Origin: Lunularia cruciata
Taxonomy: Eukaryota; Streptophyta; Marchantiopsida; Lunulariales; Lunulariaceae
DNA: 64,000 bases
Assembly: GCA_948567375.1 (NCBI GenBank)
Contig: OX419756.1
Location: 68,364,552 to 68,428,551, forward strand
Direction of reading: 5' to 3'
This document shows, piece by piece, positions 12,990 to 24,300 of this stretch. Position 1 is the stretch's first letter. Every line of letters begins with the position of its first letter. Both the position numbers and the translations under genes were made by a program. The notes under the pieces are model-generated. The model did not search any database, was not told the origin of the DNA, and saw nothing but the letters and a program-made list of their open reading frames with translations.

Positions 12990-13394
12990 TCAAGTGATTC
13001 AACTAAGGTAGGTTCTCCCGAAAATGGGTAGGACGCAAAAGATGAGATTCTTGTGTAAAGTTGAGGATAATTACTAGTAAACCCCATGGGGTTGTCCCCT
13101 TGTAGAACAGGTTTATGCTTGTGGTCTTAATTGAAAATGCATGCGGCCTGACCAAGCACTTTTCTCTGTAGTGTGGGAACATCCCACATCGAGCAGAAAT
13201 ATTATTCCATACGTTTCCACCGGGCACGGCCTCTTTATTCACCGTCCACCCGGTACCACACATTACTATTCACACCCATGTGCTCCAATACTATTCAAGG
13301 TAGTAGTTATCAACAAGGAGATCGAGTAAGTAAAGATATGGAAATAGCCATTGAATCCTTCTCTTACAAATTTGTTGTTTGTCGCCCCGCTGAG
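12990..13394. other. short non-coding stretch with a hairpin
   Basis: It contains TGTGGGA-ACA-TCCCACA at about 13172-13188, a form often seen at plant LTR termini, but no partner end was found. Otherwise nothing supported. Confidence 0.35.
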
Positions 13395-14260
13395 GAAATG
13401 TCTATGGGGCCATAGGATTTGGAGAGACATGGTCCGATTCATAAAGTGATTTTTGGATGGCCATGTCAAGGATATATATACCCATGCTTGCCAAGGTCAA
13501 TGTCTCCAGGATCCTCTTTTTGGTGTGTTTTGGGAAATGTTACTTAGACTACAACACCTTCAAGTTCATCACTCCATCTCTCTAGTCTATATTTTGGAGA
13601 ATGTCCCTCTAATGGGTGATTCTCATACTCGGGTTGTGATGAGTACACATCAGGTTCATTCTTGGATGGGACCTGCTGTATCTATGTCTTTGGTGGATGA
13701 ACCTCTTATCTAAAGAGGTTCTACGATGTGCTTATGATGGCATTCAACGATTAGACCACTTTGCTATTGATGATATTTTGGATCTTGGGCGCTAGTCCTA
13801 AATGGTGATAGTGGTTGATAGATCACCTATGGTAGTGGTGAACCTTGTTGGATAGCCAACAAGGTTCAGAGCTAGAGCCGCTTTACCCATAATTTTGAGT
13901 TTCCCAAGCTCCCATGCTTTTTGAGAAGGAGGTCTTGGACTTGTTTGGAAGTCAAAGTTACAATAGTTGGTGGAGCCCAACATCAATGAGAGGGAGCAAG
14001 TGGTAGGTTTTCTTACCATTATTACCGCTATTATAGCATTGTCAAAGACATCCAAGCATCAGATGTTAGGTCAATCTATGGACCTGAACTATTTGACCTG
14101 GATTATGAGCCTTGGCTTGGCAAAGCACCATAGGATGCACTTGATAAGTATCACCACTCGGACACTTGTGAGCTTTGTGCCTATTGAGACAATTCAAGCA
14201 AATGCCAGGGGTGATGGACAGAGTGGGCAGGTATTCTTGGGACACAACCAATGGCTACTA
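13395..14260 (+). pseudogene. cytosine methyltransferase remnant (Gypsy-borne)
   Basis: Still readable are the Trp-Pro-Cys-Gln motif at about 13456, the LENVP motif at about 13592, and the C-terminal ERE..GF and LG(Q)(A/S)MDLN blocks at about 13990-14100. A deletion of roughly 50 bp near 13680 removes the SRAHRLR (motif VIII) segment present at 38956-38994 in the better copy. Frame breaks separate the blocks, so no activity is expected. Confidence 0.78.
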
Positions 14261-14559
14261 GTATGAGTGGTCTAGGGGGGTCCATCCAAGTGAGTGTGGT
14301 CTACTTGGGTTACACACTTGGTCTACTTGGGATGTAACTAGAGGACGTATGGAGCTTGTAACCAAAGAAGAGAGACATTGAGGTTGAGAACTCTAGTGGT
14401 TGGCCGCATGACACTACTACTCCCAAGGGCTTATTGTAGTTGCCAGTAAGTATACCTTCCATTCCTATATCAATTATAGAGGATACTTGGACCCAAGCTA
14501 CAAGAGAGGAAAGATAGAGATTTTGGAGGTTCTTGGGGAGCTACACAAGTTGTTTTACT

Positions 14560-15960
14560 TTCAGTATGAAGGATTTGGATGCTCTAAAAGGACATAGTAT
14601 TTGGATTGAGCTTTTTAGTGATACATCAATTTTTATATCCATATAGATATAGTGACACAGAGAGAGCATTGAGTTGGAGTAGAGACCTTTTTGATGTTGA
14701 TTTGGTAGAGATTTCATATGGAGAGTATACTTCAACTATAGTGATGCTAGCCAAGAAGGATATGCATGGCAACTGCATAGATAAGCAGATGTGTGGAGAT
14801 TACTATCCTATCACCAACAAGGCTGATTGATATGCTTTGCCTGCCTAGGAAGAGATCTTTGATGCAATATCAATTGTTGGTCAAAGAGCTTGAATGCTTT
14901 GGATCTTTGAGTAGAATATTAGTTGTTGATCAAGGAGGAAGATAAGTCCAAGATAAAATTTTGAGTTATTTATCCTCACGAGAAGGATGTATTATATCAG
15001 TAGAGGTTCTTACCATTTGGGTTAAAGAACATTCCTACCAAGTTTTAGAGGTATATTAGTAGAGGTTCTTACCATTTTGGTTAGAGAACATTCCTGCCAA
15101 GTTTTAGAGGGTCATGGACAAGATCTTAGGAGGATTGGATTTTTTTGGGTACTATATTGATAACATTTTAGTCTATAGTACAGTGGAGGAGCATGAGAGG
15201 CATTTTTTGGAGGTGTTTGGGAGATTGAGATCTCATGGACTCAAATTACATCTTGGGAAATGTAGATACTTCTATGAGCAAGTTGATTATTTGGGTAACA
15301 CTATCTATAGTGGAGGACTTGGTGTTCAGCATATCAAGGTGGAGGCTATGGCACGTATTCCTTGGCCTATGGATGTGAGTAGAGTGTGAGTATTCATTGG
15401 GTTGGTAAACTTCTATCATTGCTATGTAAGAGGACCTAGCGTCATTGCCAAGGCCTTGACAAAGCTAACCAAGCTTACATAAGATTGGTGTTGGGGAGGT
15501 GAGCAAGAGAGAACTTTTATATAGCTCAAGGAGAGGTTAAAATTTGCCTCTATTCTTAGGAGACCAATCAGAGGACAACCGTTCTAGGTTCACATTGATG
15601 TTAGAGCTTGGAGTAGTGCTCACCCAACGTGATGTTGAGAAGAAGGAGTTTATGGTGGCCTATGCTAATTGCTCCAATAATTCAGCAGAGACAAAGTATA
15701 GTTCATATGAGAGAGAGTGCTTGGCAGCAACATGATCAATAGCACATTCCTGATGTTACTTATTTGGTAACCCTTTCACACTCATCATTGAGCATCAACC
15801 AATATGGTTGATGGAGTTGTTGATGGAGTTTGACAAGCTTTTAAGAAGCTTGCACAATGGACTCTGATTTTACAAGAGTATGATTTCAAGATTATTTATA
15901 AACTTGAAGTGGTAAATTGTGATGCATATGTGTTGAGTAGAAACCCATGTCCTAGCCAGT
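14560..15960 (+). pseudogene. Gypsy reverse transcriptase/RNase H remnant
   Basis: Matches the inner element at 39870-41215. Readable blocks are 14606-14830 (RT fingers), 15114-15389 (YYIDNIL where the better copy has YIDD, then the connection), and 15544-15735 (RNase H). Stops and indels are frequent. It shares in-frame stops with the younger copy at the positions equivalent to 39730, 40225 and 40366. Confidence 0.75.
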
Positions 15961-16259
15961 AAGATCAGACCAGAGCATGTTGACATGGTGAGACAAATGA
16001 GGAGATGGTGTCAGGTTGGCATACATCTACCTTTCTATTTATAACTACTGAGGCTTTGGTGGTATCTCTCTTAGCACATACAAGAGGAATTATTGAGGTC
16101 AAGGTGGAGATATTGGTACAGTTCAGCAAGACATTCATGATGATGTCTTAGTGTATAGTTTATCTTTGCATTGGTGTTGTAGGTGGCACAATTAGTTCCA
16201 AGGAGAGAGATGGTGTTCTTCAGCAAACCAAGCAGTTAAAATGTAGACACCTTCTTTTT

Positions 16260-17351
16260 GCTATGGTAAGAGAGAGAGTACCATTAGAGGCCTTAGATTA
16301 TCATGCTAAGTAGCTTTTATGTCTTAATAGATCACTTTTTGCACAAGCATTGTGCACTACTCCTTGCCTCTTCCAAGAGGCTTTTAAGGGATGGTATATG
16401 AGCATCTTAGGGATTGATTTCAAGTAGATGATACTTCTAGTGGATTTACCGAGCTATTTTAGGTGGATGTAGCAGTAGTGAGGGAGATATTCCTATGTTA
16501 GTTAGTTGGATGGTAGGGGCTAGTCAAATTCTTATGATGGAGAAGGGCACATGAGGCATACATCAATTGATATTAGAGAGATCTTTTTGTGCTTGGTTAG
16601 CCACACCATTGTCCTTCAACAATGATCTCACTTCTAAGAGCACCATAGCCCACATCAGTTTGGAGTATCTACACCTAGAGGTTGCAAGGCTATTTCCTTA
16701 GGCATCAGAGTACTTCTTGATATCCATCCAAAGTGTTTTGTCCTACATGTGGATGTTGAGAATGCTTTTAATAACATCTCTTGATCATCCATCTTTACAG
16801 ACCTTATGGAGGCCGGTGGATCTTTGTTGAGTCTCATTCTCTTTATGAGGTTTTTTATGGCTCTCCTACTTCCCTTTACTACTAGCATGGGTGGTCACAA
16901 GAAGGAATCACCATCTTGGAGTCAGTTGGTACACAACAAGAAGATCCTTTAAGGAGACCTTTGTTTGCCATGGCTCTCCTCAAAGTTTTCTTATCTACTA
17001 CTTTAGCCATGCCAGGTTTTGTTTTTTCCTCCTTAGCAAACAATACACACATGGTGTGCCCTATATGTCAGATTAGGCAAGCCTTTGATCACTTGACTAC
17101 CAAGCTACATCTTGTAGGCTTGAGAGTCAAGGTGTCAAAGTGCAGAGCATGGTCCCCTTCAAGTATCTCTTCCCACCTTGAGGTTCTAGAGGCATGTGTT
17201 ACATCTACATCTGGACTATGTATCCTTGGAGTGCCAATAGGATCCAGGGATTTTGTCACATGCTTCTTAGATGCTTCACTTGCAAAAGATATTCTCTATG
17301 TGGATGACCTTCCTTTGCTAGGAGATCCACATTGTGACATATGGTATATTT
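16260..17351 (+). mobile_element. non-LTR (LINE) reverse transcriptase fragment, 5' half
   Basis: Translations over 16260-17351 resemble the RT of a plant/algal LINE family. A FGVSTPRG block is followed by ..VDVENAFNNIS and GTQQEDPLRRPLFAMA at about 16930-16975 (family consensus GTQQGDPLGGPLFA, the F of the active-site region degraded). Then come LANNTHM at about 17035, and LRVKVSKCRAWSP. The fragment ends at the Copia 5' LTR and resumes at 23794. Several stops and frameshifts make it inactive. Confidence 0.72.
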
Positions 17352-17573
17352 TGTTAGGAGTTACCTTAGGTGTTGAGTAACTCTGGTTAGTTAGACTAGG
17401 GTTGGACCACTATATCAAAGAGCTGGTAGAAGCTCTTTGTGATACATAAGTTTCATTATCAATAAAGTTATTGGTGTTTTCTTGTGGATGTAGCCTCAAG
17501 GAAGTGAACCATGTATTTTCTTGTGTCAACCATGGTGCATAAATTTCTTGTGTATTTTTGAATTGGACCTTCA
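17352..17573 (+). repeat. Copia 5' LTR
   Basis: 222 bp starting TGTTAGGAG and ending ACCTTCA, paired with 23565-23793. Shared features are TTAGTTAGACTAGGG and the CAATAAAG polyadenylation-type block. Confidence 0.85.
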
Positions 17574-17575
17574 AT

Positions 17576-17586
17576 TGGTATCAAAG
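17576..17586 (+). other. primer-binding site (initiator Met tRNA type)
   Basis: TGGTATCAAAG lies two bases after the 5' LTR and matches the TGGTATCAGAG tail complement with one change. Confidence 0.75.
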
Positions 17587-18179
17587 AAAATTGGTTGAAA
17601 AAGGAACTAGAGGATTATGCATGTTGTACACAATGGTTAGATCCATTAATTTTCTTGCTTGGTGAGTGAGTAGGGGAGTGTGACAAGAGGCATCTTATGG
17701 TATGGTTGCTCAATTGAGAAGATGGTAATTTGAAGGTGTTGGTTTATCATCTACAATGGTGCTAAAGACAAAGTTGTGCCACTTCAATGGGGTATAAATA
17801 TACCCTAGTAGGGGTATCAGGTTCATCCAAAATCTTGGAGGGGAGGGAAAATGTTTCAATGGCTTGATCTCAAAAGAGCTCCTGCTGTTATCTAAACTGG
17901 TGGTTTTGAACCTAAATTGTACCATTTTTCAACTTTGTTTGTGGACAAGTCCAGCCAACATAAGTCCAAGAGATAGAGGCCTTTAGGTGCCAATCTTTTA
18001 AACTGATTGTTTTGCAGGACTAGAGAGAGGATATTTTCATTCACCTTAATTTTGAGATAGATTCTTCTGACAAGTATTTCCTTAGACAGTTGAAGGCAAA
18101 TGTTGGTGAGTAAATTGTTGATCTTGCCTAGAGAAAAAGAGTTTTAGCATCATCTGTTGAGGTAAAGAGAGATTGTCGC

Positions 18180-18870
18180 ATTACATTGGTGTGCCCAGAA
18201 ATTTTGGCTCAAGCTTTGGCAATAACATTGATAGCTATCATACCACTGGAGTCCAAAAGCTCTTGCGCAGTGACTCTAAACAAAGGAAGCACATTGTTTG
18301 ATACATTGTGAATACTGTCCATTGAGCTTGTAGCCAAAGCTTTGGCAATGTAAGCCGGTTGAGGGGCAGCAATTCTCTTGAACTTAAACCCAGCTTTCCT
18401 CTTGATTTGCAAAATCATATACTCCCTTTTTTGATCATAGAGCATGACAGATATCCCTAGTTTCCATACTCTTCCTATACGGCCTGATCAATGAATATAA
18501 GTCTATGCATCTCATGGTGGCTCGCATTGGATGACCAACTGCACATCATTGATGTCAAGACCTTTGGCAGCAACATCAGTTGCAACTAGAACGGTAAACT
18601 TTACACTTTGAAAGGCAGCCAAGGTTTGCTCTTGCACACTTTGAGAAATATCTCTATGTAAAGCATGGGCAACTTTGTGCGTAAGGGCACCTCCCCTATT
18701 CAGATGCATCATTCTTGGTCTCAATGAAGACAATACAGCATCCATCACTTCCATAGCAATTGATGATATCAGCCACCACTTGAGCTCTTGCAAAGTAGAC
18801 ATAGGGCATCAAAAGATGTTTAACTACGGCACTGGCCTTCATTTTCTCATCTCCAACTAATCCAAAATGG
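18180..18870 (-). pseudogene. intron-less DEAD-box RNA helicase fragment captured inside Copia
   Basis: On the minus strand, uninterrupted by introns, the helicase C-terminal lobe can be read in order. It starts with [25 protein letters not shown] and [12 protein letters not shown]. Then come ALHRDISQS (family ALHGDISQ), [14 protein letters not shown] (motif V), and [10 protein letters not shown]. Next is YIHxSGRIGR (motif VI, two stops nearby), and SVMLYDQKRE with an APQPAYIAKA tail. This pattern is typical of the nucleolar RH7/RH3-like plant helicases. Stops and a frame break show it is dead. Lack of introns suggests an mRNA-derived piece acquired by template switching. It is antisense to the Copia element and lies upstream of gag. 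Confidence 0.78.
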
Positions 18871-19272
18871 TTTTGCAAGGATTCAAGAACCTTGAAGCAC
18901 AGCTATGTGGATCATCTGTTCTTGCAAGTAAATTTTCTGGAAGGTCAGACTGCTGCTCAGTTTTGAGAGTGTATTTACCTTGCTTTGAAAGTATTATTGT
19001 GAATTGGAAAAGTAATCTAGATAGGAAAAGCAAAGAAGCCTATTGGCAGAGAAAACCTTCTCAGGCCACAAGCTTCAAAGATATATCTTACTCTACATCA
19101 AAAGAAGTTTCCATGAATCTTAGAAGAGCAACCCTTGTAGTGAAAGCGACAGCAACTGCTGCCAAGAACCGCTTTTGCTACCATCAACATCAAGCTAGCA
19201 TTGGGGGCTGCAACTTGAAGCTATTTTTGGCCTTCTTTATTCAAGCTAAGTGGAGGGAAGTTTCAAGAATGG

Positions 19273-20160
19273 GTGAGGGATGGACAAGCAGTAAGACAAG
19301 GCAAGATGGAAATCATGAAGTTTGGAGGTGCCAAATTTGACTTTTCCAAATATGATGGACTCTCTGATTATCTCCAACAGGAGCGTCAGGTGAAAGGTAT
19401 GCTCAAGGCCAATAGTTTTGGGAAATTTTTGAGACCCAAGACCAATTTGGTGTCAGAGGTGATTGGAAAAACATGCAGGAGATAGCTATACACATAGTAG
19501 TTTTACATCTATAGCCACATGTCATCAAGCAGTTGGGTGAGTACAAGGATTGCATTACTCTTTTTGATGAGCTACAACAGAAGTACTATCAGAAAGAGTT
19601 ATCAAATTGTCTTTATACTTCCTTGAAGCTAATGAGCTTCAAGATGAAGGACAATGGGACCAAGATACAAGATCATCTCAATGCCTTCAATGATCTTGTT
19701 GTGGACTTGTAGAATCTTGGCAAGGACCTAAGTGATGAGAGAAAGGCACTCCACCTGTTGAGTTCTCTCCCTGCGTCCTACCAATCCTTGTCATGAGTGT
19801 TACTCCATTGTGATAGGAAGGTGATACAATGAGGTGGTGAGTGCTCTATTAACATATGATCTTCAAACAAAAGATGGTATTACCTTCTCAACCCTTGACT
19901 CCTTCAAGAACAATGTTGAATGTGAATTGTGGAAGGACTCAAAAGCAAACAAATGGTGGGGAGCAAAGATCTAAGACTAGATCTTGGTCTAGGGGGAGAT
20001 CCCAACACCGTGCTCTATTGGAAGTGTGGAAAAGCTGGCCACCTCAAGAGAGATTGTTGTGGCAAAGCAGTCAAGCCTTCTTCAAAAAATGTGGCAAAAG
20101 ACAACAAGGAAGAAGAAGAGGACAACCTGCTTGATGATGACTATGCTCTATTACATTGAT
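19273..20160 (+). pseudogene. Copia Gag remnant
   Basis: Segments at 19312-19485 (YDGLSDYLQQERQVKGMLKA) and about 19640-19790 (MKDNGTKIQDHLNAFNDL, LLSSLPASYQSL) are classic Copia Gag blocks in shifting frames. A zinc knuckle at about 20020-20070 reads YWKCGKAGHLKRDC, the first Cys replaced by Tyr. Multiple stops. Confidence 0.75.
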
Positions 20161-20589
20161 TGTATGCCATTTGCACTTCATTTCAACAAAGAGGAGATGA
20201 AGGATTCTATATTGTGCTTGTTCATACCATATGTGTTACAAAAGAGAGTTCTTTAGTTCTTACTTGATATCAAACAGTTTAGTTTTGATGGAGAATCATC
20301 ACCCATGTCAAATTGTAGGCATTGAATCTGTTAAGATTCAAATGTTTGATGGTCTTGTGTGCAAATTGACTAATTTCAGGCATATCCTTGATATGAGGAA
20401 AAACTTGATATCTCTTGGTGTGTTAGACACAAGTGGTCATCAATAGGAAGTAGTTGATGGCGTACTTCAAGTCATGGCTAGGGGAAATGTCATCTTGAAG
20501 GGAAATAGGCACAAGAATCTATATGTGCTAGAGGGCTACACTATTTGCAAAGAATCTCATGCTACTAGATCTCATGATATGATTGACTA

Positions 20590-21470
20590 CTTGTGGCATT
20601 CAAGGCTAGGTCACATTAGTAAGAAGAGCATGTTTATTCTTTGCAAGAAAGGCTTTATTTCTACACTATGGTCTAGTAGTTTAGAATTCTATGAGCATTG
20701 TGTACAGGGAAGCAGCATCATATTGCTTCAAGCATTGGAACTCATAGTTCCAAAGAGATTCTTGATTATATACATAGTGACGTGTGGGGCTCATCCTCTA
20801 CTTCCTCACATTCTGAAAACTATCCTATGTATCTTTCATCAATGATTATTTGAGATTTGTCTGGATTTATTTCATACATAAGAATTCTAAGGTCTTTATC
20901 ACTTTCAAGAAGTGGAAAGTCCAAGTTGAGACTTAGATTGGTAAGAAAGTGAGATTGTTGCGCTCAAATAATGGCAAGGAATACACTTCTAGAGAATTTG
21001 AGGTGTATTGTCAACAAGAGGGGATAACTCACCATCTCACTATAGTATATACTCCACAGCAAAATGGTGTTGCTGAGTGGCCCAATCAAACACTATTGGA
21101 GCAAATGAGGAGTGTGTTGAGCCAATCAGGTTTATCACATGCATTTTGGGCTAAAGCTATCAACACTGCAACTTATTTAATAAATCTTTCTCCTTCTAGT
21201 GTGAATCATTACATGACATCATTTGAGATGAGGCACAGATGGCCTGTAGATTACAGTTGTTAGTGGTCCTTGGATGTAATGCATATCCTCTCATATCCAA
21301 GGAAAGTAGATCTGAGCCAGATCTTACTTCCAAGAAATGTCTTTTTCTTGGCTACCAAAGTGGTGTGAAGCGTTACAAGTTTTGGGATTCCCTCACTTGT
21401 AAATTGATTGTCAATAGAGATGTTTTGTTCAATGAGTCTAGATCATTGCCCAAGGTGGAGAAAGCTTAGA
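20590..21470 (+). pseudogene. Copia integrase remnant
   Basis: It has the GAG-pre-integrase block (HSRLGHISKKSM) near 20600. An integrase core at 20949-21263 includes RSNNGKEY (the usual RSDNG with the catalytic Asp changed to Asn) and GVAEWPNQTLLE. It continues at 21239-21469 with CLFLGYQSGVKRYK. Frames are broken. Confidence 0.78.
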
Positions 21471-21841
21471 CTTCTTACACTAACAAGGGAAAATCTCCTC
21501 TAAATATTGCTGAAGGAGAGATTAATTATGATGGTTTTCATGATGCGGCACAAGGAGCCCCCACATAGGGGCAAGTTCCCCAAATTGAGGAATTACAAGA
21601 GCATGAGGAGATTGTCAAACCTTGACACATGCCATCACAAGAAGATCAAGCAAAGTTTTCAACAAGGAGGACGTCTAGATGCTCTATTTGTGCTCTTGAA
21701 CGATTTGGAAAATGGGCTGATTCAACATAATTAGGAGACAAGGATATCTCTTGATGATGATGATGATGGTATGGCCTTGATCTTGGAAGAAGGTTCCCCT
21801 TCTTCATACAATGAGGCTCAAGCTTTGATGGACAAGCTTGA

Positions 21842-23380
21842 GTGGAATGCAGCAATGTAGAGAGGGATATGCAATTATTGATTGATAACAAGACTTGGGA
21901 GTTAGTGAAGCTCCCAAAACATCATCAAATAGTGGATAGTAAGTGGGTCTACAAATTGAAAGATAGCCCCATTGATGGAGAAATGAAGATCTACAAGGCC
22001 AAGTTGGTGGCCAAGGGATTCACACAAGAAAAATTGTGGATTACAGTGAGGTTTACTCTCTTGTTGCTAAGTATGCCACTATTTTCTTATTGTGTGTACT
22101 TGTGGCTTTCTTTGGTCTTATCCTAGATCAAATGGATGTTTTCATTGCTTTCTTTTATGAAAATTTAGATTTGGTGATCTTCATGAGATAGCCTATGGGC
22201 TTTGTGAAGAAAAGCCAAGAGGATATGGTTTGCAGGTTGCTAAAATCCTTGTATGGATTGAAGCAAGCACCCATATAGGCCAACAAATGGTTTAATGATT
22301 TCATGAGGTCACAAGAATTTAAACAAAGTGTGTTTGATCCTTATGTGTACATGAAAAAGATGAGTAATGAAGTTTTTGGCTTCATTATTCTGGCACTCTA
22401 TGTGGATGACATGCTTAATGCAGCTAGGAACAGATTTGATGTTGATAAGCTCAAATCTCTCTTGAGTTTTTGAGTTTAGAATGAAAGATCTTCATACAGC
22501 AAGGAGGATTTTGGGGATGGAGATCCAAAGAAACTTGGAGAATAGGAAGTTGTGGTTAACTCAAAGGAAGTATGCTAGAAAGGTACTTGAAAGATTTAAC
22601 ATGGAGAATTGCAAGGCTGTGAGTACTCCTTTAGCTCCTCACTTAAAATCTTTCATCATCTCTTTGTCCAATAGATCCATGGAGAAAGGTTTGATGTCCA
22701 AGATCCCGTATGAAAAGGCAGTGGAGAGTCTCATTTTTTTATGATTTGCACTAGACCTAACATTGCTCTAGCTATGGCCAAGGCTAATAGATACATGTCA
22801 AATCTAGGGATATATTGGGAACTTGTGAAGTGGATCCTTAGATATCTTAAGGGTATGATGAATTTTGGCCTTGTGTTTGATGCTAAATTATACAATGCCA
22901 AATCACTTGTTGGCTATGTAGATGCTGACTATGGGCAAGATTTGGATGGGAGGAAATCTACTATTGGGTATGTGTTCACACTTGGAGGTGGATGCATAAG
23001 TTGGAGATCTACATTGCAAAAGTGCATAGCTTAGTCTACTACAAAATTTGAGTATGTAACGGCAGCGGAAGCAATGAAGGAAGCAATTTGGTTGGATAGG
23101 CTTATCCTAGAGATGGGATTGACACATGACACTGCAAATATTCATTGTGATAGCCAGAGTGCTTTACATCTAGTTATAAATCAGGTGATTGACAATAAAG
23201 TGAAGCACATTGATATCATGTATCATTTTTTCAGACAGATTGCGTCTGAAAAAATGATTGAGCTAGTCAAGATTGACGATAAACTCAATCTTGCTGATGC
23301 TTTTACCAAAGTGATTTCTTTGGAGAGTTTTTTTGAGACATCGTGCCAGATTGCAGGTTTTGAATATAGGCACAAGTAAA
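21842..23380 (+). pseudogene. Copia reverse transcriptase and RNase H remnant
   Basis: RT begins with DNKTWELVKLP..KWVYKLK at 21842-22050. The active site YVDD is near 22400. The connection ARRILGMEI is at about 22500. RNase H blocks include VGYVDADYG..RKSTIGYVF at 22915-22980, HCDSQSALHL at about 23143, and a C-terminal LADAFTK near 23295. Stops and frame changes occur at about 22126, 22470, 22741 and 23034. Confidence 0.82.
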
Positions 23381-23552
23381 GTACACTAGCAATTGTATTA
23401 TCTATATATATTATTTTACTCTATCCTATTTAGGCTATGGCTTAATTCTAGTAAACTCTAGTTTCTAGAGGAACCTATGTTACATTTCCTTCTATGACTT
23501 CACGTAGAGTAATCATATAGGTTATAAAGATTAAGGACCCCAAGACATGAGT

Positions 23553-23564
23553 GAAGGAGGAGAT
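23553..23564 (+). other. Copia polypurine tract
   Basis: GAAGGAGGAGAT lies immediately before the 3' LTR start, the expected plus-strand primer site. Confidence 0.7.
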
Positions 23565-23793
23565 TGTTAGGAGTTAACTCAGGTCTTAAGTAACTTTGGT
23601 TAGTTAGACTAGGGCTGGATTATTATATAAGAGAGCTAGTAGAAGCTCTCTATGACACATTACTTTCATTATCAATAAAGCTACTGATATTGGTGTGTTC
23701 TTGTGGATATAGCTTCAATGAGGTGAACCATGTATTTTCTTGTGTCGACCATGGTGCATGCATTTTTTTATGTATTACTAAATTGGACCTTCA
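23565..23793 (+). repeat. Copia 3' LTR
   Basis: 229 bp partner of 17352-17573. It has a TATA-like TTATATAAGAG at about 23612, weakened to CTATATCAAAG in the 5' LTR, and ends ACCTTCA. Confidence 0.85.
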
Positions 23794-24300
23794 TATCCTC
23801 CTCTAGTATTGTCCATCGACCAACTTACCTTCTTTGTAAGGTTCCTCCTTCCTTGACTTTCCTATCACATTTGAGAGCTTTTAATAGGAGGATCATGGGA
23901 ATCTTTGGTGATATCATCGGACTAGGGACATTCGAGTGTGTGATGGGGATATAGATAGACATCTTTACCAATCTCATGTTGAGGGGTAGGCTTATTATCT
24001 ATGGAGAACATGACACCTATTATCTATTGACCAAAGGTTTGCAGTCTTCCTTGATGGAGAGATTGTGTCAACATATGATACATTCTCCCTTAGTTGACTT
24101 GTCCATTCCTCGGGCCATTAGAGTGCGTGTTCTCTTGTTCCAACAAAGATACAGGCTCTTGGATCCTAACTCGACCATGCATTAGTGTATTCTGACTCGC
24201 ACCAACCACTTTCTCCGAGACGATGAGGTTCTGCCTAGGTTTGGTCATCCAAACATCTTTGCATCTTCATTACTTATGTCTAATTGGTTCCTTAGGTTTT
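23794..24300 (+). mobile_element. LINE fragment continuing after the Copia insertion
   Basis: Translation resumes the LINE protein interrupted at 17351 (SSSIVHRPTYLLCKVPPS...FGDIIGLG). It later shows RLLDPNSTMH and DDEVLPRFGHP, which match the LINE on the minus strand at about 49160-49240. It contains stops. Confidence 0.65.

Larger units (their letters stand above)
13395..16260 (+). mobile_element. decayed second copy of the methyltransferase-bearing Gypsy element
   Basis: Collinear with 38660-41520 of the inner Gypsy element: methyltransferase C-terminal part, linker, reverse transcriptase and RNase H, at roughly 80-85% nucleotide similarity by eye. It has many stops, frameshifts and deletions. 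It lacks gag, protease, integrase, the PHD finger and recognisable LTRs. Its 3' side passes into LINE sequence near 16260. A ~60 bp tandem duplication lies at about 14997-15110. It shows that the methyltransferase belongs to an element family and is not a one-off insertion. Confidence 0.82.
17352..23793 (+). mobile_element. Copia LTR retrotransposon, inactive
   Basis: Bounded by similar LTRs (17352-17573, 23565-23793) that begin TGTTAG and end TTCA. It has a PBS, a polypurine tract, and the Copia order gag - integrase - reverse transcriptase - RNase H. All ORFs are broken. It interrupts a LINE reading frame (16260-17351 continuing at 23794). Target duplication is weak (TATTT versus TATCC). 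An unusual antisense DEAD-box helicase fragment lies between the 5' LTR and gag. Confidence 0.88.
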
